A stretch of 64,000 nt of DNA from Mesorhizobium sp. M1D.F.Ca.ET.043.01.1.1 (GTDB lineage: Bacteria > Pseudomonadota > Alphaproteobacteria > Rhizobiales > Rhizobiaceae), in NCBI RefSeq assembly GCF_003952385.1, contig NZ_CP034444.1:1922001-1986000 (forward strand), given 5' to 3'. Both the position numbers and the translations under genes were made by a program. Within the stretch, counting starts at the first letter, position 1. Every line of letters starts with the position of its first letter. Shown one piece after another: positions 43,379-52,600 of this stretch. Under the pieces are notes generated by a model, which was not told where the DNA came from, ran no database searches, and worked only from the letters and a program-made list of their open reading frames with translations.

Positions 43379-44203
43379 ATGCCGACATCCGACAATCCGC
43401 CATTTCCCCCGACCCTGCGCCTTTTCTCTCTGGCGGTCATTATCGTCCTGATCGTGGGTGCCGGCCTGTTTTTCGCGCCCGTGCTGGTCAAGCCGCGCTG
43501 GCCCTGGGCCGTCACGCCGTTCAATGCCCGCTTCCTCGGCGGCTTCTACACCGCCGAGATGGTCGTGATGGCGGCGCTGCTGTTGTGGAATCGCTGGTCG
43601 CCCGGCAGGCTCGTGCTCGTCATGGCGTTCATCTTCACCGTCATCGTGTCGGCGGCTTCGTTCATCAATCTCGGCTATTTCAACTTCGAGCGCAAAGCGC
43701 CCTGGCTCTGGTTTTTGGTCTATCTTGCCTCGGCCGCGGTATCGGGGCTGTTCCTGTGGCGGACCAGGGCCCTTCCTTCCGCAAAAGGCGTGACCTTAAA
43801 CCCCTCATGGCGCGGCTACCTGCCGGTGGAATCGGCAATCCTTGGACTTTATGGCGTCGGCCTGTTGCTGTTTCCGCTGACATTCAGCGGCATCTGGCCG
43901 TGGCCGGTCGATGCCTTCCACGCTCAGGTCTACAGCGCCATCTTCCTCGCCGGTGCGGGCGGCACATATCTCGTCTGGGCAAGCGCGCCGCGCGAGGAAC
44001 TGCTGGTGCTCGGCCTGGCGCAGTTCCTGGTCGGCCTGCTCGCCATCCTTGGCCTCGCCATCACCGACGCTGCGGTGCACCGGATCGACTGGACGGCGGC
44101 CGGGACTTTGTGCTGGCTCGCCCTTTTCGGCTGGATCGGCATCAGCGGCGCCTTCAAACTCTACGCCGCCTCCCGGTATTTTGGCTCGCGAGCGGCACCA
44201 TAG
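43379..44203 (+). CDS. Multi-pass membrane protein of unknown function
   Basis: The protein is 274 residues from MPTSDNPPFPPTL; ATG codons 39 bases upstream give a longer form. I count about eight hydrophobic segments, including LFSLAVIIVLIVGAGLFF, EMVVMAALLLWN, VLVMAFIFTVIVSAASF and LWFLVYLASAAVSGLFLW. Conserved-looking polar marks are KPRWPWAVTPFNARFLGG and DAFHAQVYSAIFLAGAGG. It resembles hypothetical inner-membrane proteins of rhizobia; I cannot assign a function. The gene is isolated, 200 bp from the divergent cyclase gene and followed by a dispersed repeat. Confidence 0.75.
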   Translation: MPTSDNPPFPPTLRLFSLAVIIVLIVGAGLFFAPVLVKPRWPWAVTPFNARFLGGFYTAEMVVMAALLLWNRWSPGRLVLVMAFIFTVIVSAASFINLGYFNFERKAPWLWFLVYLASAAVSGLFLWRTRALPSAKGVTLNPSWRGYLPVESAILGLYGVGLLLFPLTFSGIWPWPVDAFHAQVYSAIFLAGAGGTYLVWASAPREELLVLGLAQFLVGLLAILGLAITDAAVHRIDWTAAGTLCWLALFGWIGISGAFKLYAASRYFGSRAAP

Positions 44204-44263
44204 GGTGCAGAGACGGCTGGATTTTCAGGTGACGTCCGGTGCATCGTGCCGGACCTATTGTCT

Positions 44264-44367
44264 TAGAGCATTTCACTTGTTTCAAAGGAAATGGCGAACT
44301 GCTCTATCTCTTTGTTCTGACGCAATTCCGGGCGGAAAACCGCTCACACTTTTCCTGGAATTGCTCC
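44264..44367 (+). repeat. Dispersed ~100-bp repeat, variant copy
   Basis: It begins TAGAGCATTTCACTTG, with a different palindrome (CATTTC and GAAATG) from the other copies. It then continues CTATCTCTTTGTTCTGACGC, AATTCCGGGCGG and CACACTTTTCCTGGAATTGC. It ends 13 bp before the GNAT gene start. Confidence 0.8.
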
Positions 44368-44380
44368 AACCGGGAACGCC

Positions 44381-44905
44381 ATGACCAGCACGACCTCGCC
44401 ATCCGCCAAGAAAATCCAGCCGCAGCTCCGATCCGTCCGGCCAAGCGATGCGGAGGCGCTTTGCGCCATCTTCAACATGCCAGGTTTCCGCTGGGGCACG
44501 TTCAGGATGCCCTTCGAGATGGTGGAGCAGGTGGAGCGACGCATCGCCAAGTCCGGTCAGGAGACCACCTGGATCGTTGCGGACCTGGATGGCAAGGTCG
44601 TCGGCCATGGCCGCCTGGAGGTGCAGGGTTCGCCGCGCCGTTCGCATATCGGCGAGGTCAATATCGGCATTGATGATGCCTTTGTCGGCAAGGGCATCGG
44701 TTCTGCCATACTTGGCGCGCTGCTCGACGTGGCCGACAACTGGCGGGCCCTGAAGCGGGTCGAACTGACCGTCTATGCCGACAACGAACCGGCCATCCGT
44801 CTCTACACAAGCCACGGCTTCGAGGTCGAAGGTCGGCATGTGAAGGCCGGTTTTACCGACGGGCAGTACCGCGACCTCCTCAGCATGGCCCGGCTGCGGT
44901 TCTAG
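44381..44905 (+). CDS. GNAT N-acetyltransferase, YhhY/AaaT-like
   Basis: The protein is 174 residues. The acetyl-CoA loop is DDAFVGKGIGSAILGALLD, preceded by RLEVQGSPRRSHIGEV and followed by VELTVYADNEPAIRLYTSHG. These phrases closely parallel E. coli YhhY (AaaT), which acetylates free amino acids such as phenylalanine and methionine, so amino-acid N-acetylation or detoxification is a reasonable guess. The fold is complete. The start codon lies just right of a dispersed repeat, so its promoter must be inside or beyond that element. Confidence 0.85.
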   Translation: MTSTTSPSAKKIQPQLRSVRPSDAEALCAIFNMPGFRWGTFRMPFEMVEQVERRIAKSGQETTWIVADLDGKVVGHGRLEVQGSPRRSHIGEVNIGIDDAFVGKGIGSAILGALLDVADNWRALKRVELTVYADNEPAIRLYTSHGFEVEGRHVKAGFTDGQYRDLLSMARLRF

Positions 44906-44975
44906 GGATCGACCGTCTGGCCTTGGCGAACCGGTCTCCCTTGGCGATTGCAGCGCAAGCGGCTAGACGGGACCG

Positions 44976-46361
44976 ATGAGCGCCGTCCTTGATCCAACCC
45001 CTGCGCCGCCGGCGGAAATTCTGGCTGTGCTGTCGCTGCTCTGCCCGGAAGTCGTGCGCGACATCGAGCAGAAGTGGAATGCCCCGGTTTCCGACTACGC
45101 CCGCCATCTGTGGCGGCCGGTAGCAAGGCCCGCATCGAGCCCGGCGATCGCTGCCCGCTCGATCCTGCGCGAAGTCCTGCATCAGCGCCTCGGCGCGATC
45201 ATGCGGCCTGAGGAGATCGGCAAGGCCCTCGAAGAGTTCGAGCAACGACCGGTGATCCAGTCCGGCCTGCACTGCCTGCTTCTGATGGACCGGATCACCT
45301 TCGATGCCCTTCTGTTCGCCTGGCTCGGCGCGGTCGAAAACGGGCTATCGGCCTTCGTCGGCTTCATGGGAACGACGATGACCATGGAGACGATTGGCCG
45401 GGAGGGGCCGGGATGGCTCGACGTCGGCGACGACAAGGTCAACCTGTTTGGCATGGGGCGCCACAAACTGTGCCGCAAAAGCGCCTGCGCGGCCGGACCC
45501 GTCTCCCTCAACAAGCGCGCGCTCGAAGCGGTGGGCGATGAAACGGACGCCAGCCGCTGGCTGGGCACGCTGCTGGCCAGCCGGGACAAGGTGTTTGGAA
45601 CCGCCGCGGATGCGCTGACAGCCCTCAACGAGGATCTGATCGCCGATTGGGACCGTTCCGGCATGGCCCTGCCGGTTTTCATCGATGATCGGTTCGCAGC
45701 CGCTGTCATGGCGCGGCACCTGGAACGTGACAGCAGTCTTCTTTCCAGGCTGCTCATTCAACCCGCACGACGCCAGCGTCTCGAGCATGCCTTGCAGCAG
45801 GCCGCATCGGGCCCATTCGGCAGATTCCTGCCCAACGCCACGGACTATTTCTGGGGTATCCGCGAGCAGCGCGTGCGCAGGCTCGTCCTCGAGAACGGGC
45901 AGCTGATCGAGCCCGACAGGCCGCATGGTCTTGCCATCCCGTTCGAGCGGCCGCATCTCAAGCAGGCGCTGCTCGACGGCGTGCTGCTGCCGAACCTGTT
46001 CCTGACGTTCCTCGTCCTTGCGTTGTTGCCGCGGGTGCGGGTTGTTGGCGGCCTGAGACAGATTGGCTATGTGGCGCTTTTCCACTCGATCCTGCTGGCT
46101 GCGCTGGACGAAGACGCACCGGAAGAGCGCGATCTGGCCGCCGAGCTGCAGGTTCGGGAAAACGCCTGGGGCATGCGGGTCATCGATGAGATGATCTCGG
46201 TCCGCGAGCAGCTTGCCGGCCTGCCGGAAGGGGCGCTCTTCCCGGACCTGCTCGGGCAATACCGATCGCGGACATTCGCCGAGACGACCGACGACCTGAA
46301 ACTGGTTCGCGAAAACGCCCGCTGGCGCAAGATCGGCCGGGCAGAGATCAAGGCGAGCTAA
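44976..46361 (+). CDS. Uncharacterised 461-residue protein
   Basis: I do not recognise this family. The protein is helix-rich and soluble-looking, apart from one hydrophobic stretch near residue 340 (LPNLFLTFLVLALLPRVRVVGG). Notable phrases are FVGFMGTTMTMETIGREGPG, DDKVNLFGMGRHKLCRKSAC and NATDYFWGIREQRVRRLVLENG. The gene begins 70 bp after the GNAT gene and converges on the large glycosyltransferase-methyltransferase-deacetylase fusion gene with 42 bp between the stop codons. Codon use matches its neighbours and the frame is long, so it is a real gene. A helper role for the neighbouring glycan gene is possible, but nothing in the sequence shows it. Confidence 0.8.
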   Translation: MSAVLDPTPAPPAEILAVLSLLCPEVVRDIEQKWNAPVSDYARHLWRPVARPASSPAIAARSILREVLHQRLGAIMRPEEIGKALEEFEQRPVIQSGLHCLLLMDRITFDALLFAWLGAVENGLSAFVGFMGTTMTMETIGREGPGWLDVGDDKVNLFGMGRHKLCRKSACAAGPVSLNKRALEAVGDETDASRWLGTLLASRDKVFGTAADALTALNEDLIADWDRSGMALPVFIDDRFAAAVMARHLERDSSLLSRLLIQPARRQRLEHALQQAASGPFGRFLPNATDYFWGIREQRVRRLVLENGQLIEPDRPHGLAIPFERPHLKQALLDGVLLPNLFLTFLVLALLPRVRVVGGLRQIGYVALFHSILLAALDEDAPEERDLAAELQVRENAWGMRVIDEMISVREQLAGLPEGALFPDLLGQYRSRTFAETTDDLKLVRENARWRKIGRAEIKAS

Positions 46362-46403
46362 GCCTCACGGCGACTGTCGGTGCCCCCGTCCGATCCCGCC
46401 GCT

Positions 46404-49328
46404 TCATTCGAGCACGGCCTCGACAATGGCGACAAAGTCATCGAGCGAGCGATCGCCACGAATCTCGATGCGTGGAAGATCGATGAGATCGCAATCGAGG
46501 TCCGCCGGCCCATGTCTGCCGCCAAAGCCGATCCGATAGCCGCATTCCCTGGCAAGCCGGCCAAGCCGTCGGTCGGTGACAGAGAAAGGTGCCGCGAACG
46601 CCGTGGTCGACCGACTGGTCCAGCGTTCGATGAACATACGCGAACGCAGGAGCTCGGCGGCCAGCTCAGAGCTCGACAGGCCGTCGATCGCGCGATGGGT
46701 CGCCATATGGCTTCCGAAGAACGCACCTTCGCCGGCGAGGCGTCGCACCGTCCCGGCGTCCATAAGCGGCGTCGGCGGACCGCTGAACGCGTCCCACTGC
46801 GCACTTTCACCCACCAGGTCCGTCACCAGGAACACTTCCGCCGTCAGGTCGTTCGCGCGCAACGTCGGCCAGGCGTGATCGGCAAAGTTCTGGAAGCCGT
46901 CATCGAAGGTGATGAGCACCGGGCGGCCGGCGAAAGGGTGACGGTTGGCGATGAACCATTCCAGTTGCTCGGACGTGATCGCGTGGAAGCCATTGGCTCG
47001 CAGCCACGCCATCTGGCCGGCGAATGCGGCTGGCGTGCACCGATAACGGGCGAGCGCGGCCGGACCGTCATCGGCGACGCTGTGATACATGAGGACAGGG
47101 ATACTCTGCCTCCGCTCGCTGCGTGCGACGTCTCGGCGCAAGGCCCGTGCCCCGCCCCAGACGATCTTTCGCGCAACCCCGATTTCGATGGGCGCGCGGA
47201 TTGGCACATGATCAATCACCGGCTCCGTCGCCACGTCGTCCGGCGACAGGCGGCGGAAGCGGTCTATGCGATAGAGCTCGGTCTGGATCGATCGATCGAG
47301 GACGACGCCGTCGATCCCTGCCAGCGTCTCCGCGATCGCTTGCGCACCGAATGTGTTCCAGTCGAAGCCCGTCCTTTCAATATTGTCACCGAGCACGAAT
47401 GCATGCGCGCTGATGAAACTGCCGCCAGGCGCCAACGCCTCGACGACCTTCTTTGCGACGCGCCGCAACTCGGCGAGATCGTCCAGGTAGTAGAGCACTT
47501 CCGAACAGACGATCAGATCCATCTCGCCCGGCAGCGTGTCCGCGGCGAAATCCAGCACGCCGAACTCGACATTCGGCTGATCGCTGCATCGCGCGCGCGC
47601 CCGCCCGATGGCTATGGCAGAGATGTCGGTCGCGGTCAGATGGCCCACGCGCGGCGCCAGCCGCCGCGTGAAGTGGCCCTCCGCACAGGCCAGCTCAAGC
47701 GCCCGCCCGATAGGACCCGCAGGCAGAATTTCGAGCTGCCGCTCATATTTTTCCTGCTCATAGGGCGAACCGTAGTTCCAGGGATCCTCGGTCGCGAAAT
47801 AGCGATTCCAGAACGACGTGCGATCATTGTCGTGGGCATCCGCGGCCGGTCTACGACGCGGCGCTGCAAGAGGTTTTGCAGGTTCGGCGCTCGACCGAAC
47901 CAGCCTCCGCGCTTCCGCGGCCAATCGCGCAAGCTTGCCGAAGTGGCTGTCCCGATCAGACCGGCGTCCCGCCATGGACAACGATGCCTCGGCTGCAAGC
48001 ATGTTCGACGTGTCGGCACCGGCGCCCGGCGCAAGCCGCTCGGGAGGCATGAGATTCGCGATCAATTCGATCCAATGACGCCTTGTCACCGTCCCGAGCG
48101 CGGCGAACTGCACGCGAGCCTCGATCCGGCCATCCATCATCAGACAGGCATGGATCTGATCGATCCCTTCCGGAAGTTCGATCGCGGTCGGATTTCTGGC
48201 GTCGACGCGAATTCCGAGTGTCCGCGCCAGCCTGCGCGGCGCGGCAAGGTCGTCGCAGTCGAGAAGCATTTGCTCAAGGTGATATTGGGCACGGCGACCG
48301 GCCACGGGATCTCCCCAGACCTTGCCGAGTTCGATGATCAGCTCGGCGAGGGAGGCGCCGAACCTGTCCCACCTGGCCGCCAATTGCGCCGGCACCGACA
48401 GGCTTCCCACGATCAGGCCGTCGACGACCACCTTGGCGACCTTGCGCGCCCACTTACGCCCCACCGGGAGCGCGCGCAGGGACTGCGGGTTGATCGGGCG
48501 CGAGCCGCGGCCGCAATCCGACGCGGCGTTCCACAACGCGAACCACGCGAGCGCCTCGGAAGCGGTACAGCCGTTTGCCTCGATCGCTCCATTGGCGTGA
48601 GCCGGTGCCGGGTGTTCGACCCTGGGATCGGGAGAAAAGCCGCGGGTGATCACGATCTCCGCATCTGCCATCATCTGCGTCGAATTGCGGGAGAGCGAGT
48701 CGGGGCCGATCCGATGGAAGGCGAGCGGCTCGTCGACCATCACCCAACGTTTGCCCAGACGCGCGAGGCGCTGCCACAGGTCCCAGTCCTCGCAGGTGCG
48801 CAGCGACACATCGAAACCGCCCAACTCGACGATCGTCTCCCGGTCGACCAGCAGCGCATGAGTGCGAATGGCGCACCGGCGAGCGAATGTTTCGAAGGGC
48901 TGGATCGCGACCTCCGGTGCGATGCTCGACGGGGTGAGGCCGCCATCGGGCATCACGCGGCGAGATCCGCAATAGGCGGCCACTGCCTCGGGAGCGGCTT
49001 TCAGCGCGGCCAGCATTTTCGCGAGAAAGCCGGCATCCACCCAATCGTCCGCGTCCAGAAACACGAGCCAGCGGCCCCGCGCTGTCGAAATCCCGCTGTT
49101 GCGCGCGCCGGCGGCGCTCTGCGCGCGAGAGCTCAACGTCCGAAATCGGGCATCGCGCTTCGCATAACCGGCGATCATCGCGGGGGTGCGGTCCGTGGAG
49201 GCGTCATCGACGATGATCGCCTCCCAATCCACAATTTCCTGATCGAGAAGGCAATCGAGCGCGCGCGCCAGCGTTGCCTCCGCGTTGTGCACGGGAACCA
49301 CGATTGAAACCAAGGGATTATGCGTCAC
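46404..49328 (-). CDS. Fusion: GT2 glycosyltransferase, NodS-like methyltransferase, NodB-like deacetylase
   Basis: The protein is 974 residues. Residues 1-235 are a GT-A family 2 transferase: VSIVVPVHNAEATL, IVDDASTDRTP, FLDADDWVD (the DxD) and CEDWDLWQRL. Residues 236-500 are a helical linker without recognised motifs. Residues 505-700 are a methyltransferase of NodS type: FWNRYFATEDPWNYGSPYE, ALELACAEGHFTRRLAP, and DLIVCSEVLYYLDD. Residues 742-974 are a polysaccharide deacetylase: IPVLMYHSVADD, ITFDDGFQNFADH, the HxxxH metal pair in FGSHMATHRAI, and AFAAPFSVTD. All three active sites look intact. No signal peptide or membrane helix is visible, so it should work on cytoplasmic glycan precursors. 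The product is unknown. Confidence 0.92.
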   Translation of the reverse strand: MTHNPLVSIVVPVHNAEATLARALDCLLDQEIVDWEAIIVDDASTDRTPAMIAGYAKRDARFRTLSSRAQSAAGARNSGISTARGRWLVFLDADDWVDAGFLAKMLAALKAAPEAVAAYCGSRRVMPDGGLTPSSIAPEVAIQPFETFARRCAIRTHALLVDRETIVELGGFDVSLRTCEDWDLWQRLARLGKRWVMVDEPLAFHRIGPDSLSRNSTQMMADAEIVITRGFSPDPRVEHPAPAHANGAIEANGCTASEALAWFALWNAASDCGRGSRPINPQSLRALPVGRKWARKVAKVVVDGLIVGSLSVPAQLAARWDRFGASLAELIIELGKVWGDPVAGRRAQYHLEQMLLDCDDLAAPRRLARTLGIRVDARNPTAIELPEGIDQIHACLMMDGRIEARVQFAALGTVTRRHWIELIANLMPPERLAPGAGADTSNMLAAEASLSMAGRRSDRDSHFGKLARLAAEARRLVRSSAEPAKPLAAPRRRPAADAHDNDRTSFWNRYFATEDPWNYGSPYEQEKYERQLEILPAGPIGRALELACAEGHFTRRLAPRVGHLTATDISAIAIGRARARCSDQPNVEFGVLDFAADTLPGEMDLIVCSEVLYYLDDLAELRRVAKKVVEALAPGGSFISAHAFVLGDNIERTGFDWNTFGAQAIAETLAGIDGVVLDRSIQTELYRIDRFRRLSPDDVATEPVIDHVPIRAPIEIGVARKIVWGGARALRRDVARSERRQSIPVLMYHSVADDGPAALARYRCTPAAFAGQMAWLRANGFHAITSEQLEWFIANRHPFAGRPVLITFDDGFQNFADHAWPTLRANDLTAEVFLVTDLVGESAQWDAFSGPPTPLMDAGTVRRLAGEGAFFGSHMATHRAIDGLSSSELAAELLRSRMFIERWTSRSTTAFAAPFSVTDRRLGRLARECGYRIGFGGRHGPADLDCDLIDLPRIEIRGDRSLDDFVAIVEAVLE

Positions 49329-49653
49329 GCCGTCTCACCCGCGTCTGGTTCGATGGGAGAACAAAACGGATGACGGCATCGGATGGCAGCATCGCTCTGT
49401 CAAGATCGGGGCGAATTGGAAACAGGCAAAAAGGACTGGAAGGACGACGGAGCGCAAGCGAAAGCTTCGCAAACGACGGGCGCCTCAGCCGTCCGAATCG
49501 GCAGCGTTCTGCCACCGGCCCACAGCGATCGCTCGATGCCCATTTGCGCTGCCGCTTGCTGGTTGACGGCTATCGGTTCATCCTTGTGCATAGCCTGGCC
49601 GTGAAATGTGTGGCGAGATCACGCCGTCGCGGCCGCCAGTGAGGTCTTGTTCC
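49329..49653. other. Divergent intergenic region, 325 bp
   Basis: This region separates the minus-strand fusion gene from the plus-strand cyclase-AAA-TPR gene and must hold both promoters. The overlapping short frames in it look accidental. I see no strong dyad or clear promoter boxes. Confidence 0.4.
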
Positions 49654-52600
49654 ATGGACTGCTCGGGCTGTGGTTTCGAGGTTGAGGCCGGTTTCGCCTT
49701 CTGTCCGAAGTGTGGCCGGCGCCAGCCGGTGCCATGCGCCAGTTGCGGCTACCTCTGCGCACCTGATTTCGAGTTCTGTCCGAAATGCGGGGCAAGCGTC
49801 GGTGCGCCGGCAAAGGCCGTCGAACGGCCTGCTCCGACACCAAGCCGCACCATCGTGCCGCCTTCGCGAACGCCGTCGCTGCTTCCCAACATCGAAAGCG
49901 AAGAAGGGCCGCAACCCGCCTCTGACGCCGATCGCCGGACGGTAACGGTGCTGTTCGCCGACCTTTGCGGCTTCACGACACTCAGCGAGCAGCTCGACCC
50001 CGAGGTCATGCAAACGCTGCAGAACGCACTGTTCAAGGAATTGACGGCGGCCGTGCGAAGCTTTGGTGGTTTCGTCGACAAATTCATCGGCGATGCGCTA
50101 CTCGCCTTGTTCGGTGCGCCGGCCGCGCATGAGGATGATCCGGAACGTGCGCTTCGCGCCGCTCTCGACATGCTCGCCCGGACGGCGCGGCTCGGCGAAC
50201 GCACCCCCGACTCGGGCTCGCCTCTGTTGCTCCACATCGGCATAAATACCGGTCCGGTCGTTACCGGAGGATTGGGCATCGGCACCGCCAAATCCTATTC
50301 GGTGACCGGCGACACGGTGAATACAGCGCAACGCCTGCAATCGCTGGCCGCGCCGGGTGAGGTGCTGGTGGGCGAGCTCACTCACAGGCTGACCCGGCAT
50401 GCCTTCTCCTATGAGTCGCTGGGCGATGTCGCGCTTCGCGGCAAGGCTGGCAGCGTGCTCGTCCATCGACTGGATGCTCCGCTCGCCGCGCCGCGCGCAG
50501 CGCGCGGGCTCGAAGCGCTCGGCCTCAATGCGCCGATAATAGGCCGTGGCGCGGAGCTCAACAGAATGCTGGCCAGCCTTGACCAGGCGTGCGGCGGCTC
50601 GGCCCAGCTTGTCCGCCTCGTCGGAGAAGCCGGCATCGGGAAATCGCGGCTGGTGAAGGAGTTCGTCGCCCGCGTCGGCGACGAGGATCGCTTTCGCAAC
50701 GTCGCAGTGCGGCAGGCAACGTGCTCACCGCTGGGCGAACAATCATATGGCGCCTTGGGCGCGGTAGTGCGCAGCGCTGCCGGAATGATGCAAAACGACA
50801 GCGGCGACGAAATGCGGGCGAAGCTCGCGGCTTTGCTCACCGATCTCGGCCTGCAGGGCGAGGAGGCGAGGCGGCTGATGCCCTTGCTCTACCATGTGCT
50901 TGGCCTTGGCGACCCCGATGCCACCCTGCAGCATGTCGAGCCCGAGCAGTTGCGGCGGCAAATTCTCTACGCGGTCCGCACGATCGTCGAACGGCGGCTT
51001 GCGTTGTCGCCGCTGTTGATTGTCGTCGAAGACCTGCATTGGGCCGACGCCGTGTCGCTCGAGGCGCTGCGTTTCGTGATGGACAGGCTGGAACGCACGC
51101 GGTTGATGCTGCTGGTCACGCATCGTCCAGCGCCGGACAACGACCAGCTCGACTCAAGTCGGGTCAGTCACACGGCGCTCAGGCTTTTGCCGCTCAACAG
51201 CGACGACGGACGCAGCCTGCTTACGGCGCTTTTCGGCGAAAGCTGGGTGAACTCCGCAGGCGGGCTGGTCGACCAGATCCTCGAGCGCGCGGGCGGCAAC
51301 CCGCTTTTTGTAGAGGAGATCGTTCGCGGCCTTATCGATCGCGGTGTGCTGACGCGCGAGGGCCAGCGGTGGCGGACTGCGGCGGGCGAAATCGCAACCG
51401 GCATTCCCGCCACTATCCAGGCAATGTTGCTTGCCCGGGTAGACCGGCTGCCGCAAGAGGTGCGCCGGTTGGCCCAGGAGGCCGCGGTAATCGGCCCGCG
51501 CTTCGATGCCACGCTTCTGAAAACCGTGACAGCCGACCCCGCCCGCCTGGAAGCTGGCTGCGAACTGCTTTGCGACGCGGAGATCATCGAGGAGGTTGCC
51601 GGATCAGGCTCGGTCTCGTCGCAAAGCTACCGCTTCACGCAAACCTTGCTGCAGGACGTGATCTACCAGAACCTGCTCCTGCAACGCCGGACCGACATCC
51701 ACGGGCGAGTCGGTGCCGCCTTGGAGCAACTGTACGGCGACAAGCCGGAACGGCTCGAGGATTTGACCGTGCTCGGCCATCATTTCGCGCAGAGCGCCGA
51801 GCGGGAAAAGGGCGCGCGTTACCTGCAGGCAGCGGGCGATCGCGCTCGCATGATATACGCCAACGACGACGCCCTTCGTTTTTACGAGCGAGCGCTGACC
51901 GCGCTGGGCGCGACCGGGCAATCACCGGTCAAACTGGCAATTGCAGAGCGCATTGCCGATTTGAGCGGCCCGGCAGGCCGCCGCGAGATCGCGCACCGCC
52001 ACTACGAGACGGTCTTGCAGGCATATCGGGAGTCGGCCGATCGTGTCGCTTCGGCGCGCGTTCTGCGCAAGATCGGCCGGCTGCTCTGGGACGTCGGCAA
52101 ACGGGACAACGCAGAGTCTCGCTATGCTGAAGCGGCAGCGCTGCTCGACGGAGCGGATGCCCCGGTCGAGCAGGCGCATCTGTGGCAAGAACGTGGCCGG
52201 CAGGCGTTCCGTAGCGGAGACCACGCTCTCGCGGCAAAATGGGCAGACGCGGCGCTGGATTGCGTGCGGGCTCTGACAGCGGAGCATGTCTCGGAAGCAG
52301 GGCGTGAAGCCACACTTGTGACCGCCGAGGCGCTCAATACCAAGGCTGTTGCGCTGGCTCGCCTTGGGCGAAGCCATGAAGCCGTGCGTCAGATTGAACG
52401 TAGCATTGAATTGGCCGAAGCCGCCGGTCTGCCGGGCACGGCCTGTCGCGGCTACACCAATCTCGGCGTGCTCTACACGACCATCGATCCGGCAAAGGCG
52501 ATGGAGGTCTGCCGGCGCGGTCTTGAAGTGGCGCGCCGTATTGGCGATTTGGGGTTCCAGGCGCGCCTTCTCGCCAACCTGGCGGTCGCCTGTTGTACGT

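Noticed and set aside
46380..49307. 975-codon plus-strand frame opposite the GT2-NodS-NodB fusion gene
   Set aside because: The minus strand has three intact enzymatic domains. The plus-strand reading is Arg/His-rich noise despite its length.
46404..49328. Idea that the fusion is a Nod-factor synthase
   Set aside because: The GT2 part lacks the multi-helix chitin-synthase features of NodC, and no nodA, nodI or nod box was seen. Only the chemistry of the two other domains is Nod-like.
50589..52130. 513-codon alternative frame within the cyclase-AAA-TPR gene
   Set aside because: It overlaps the P-loop and TPR parts of the real protein in another frame and has no recognisable motif.
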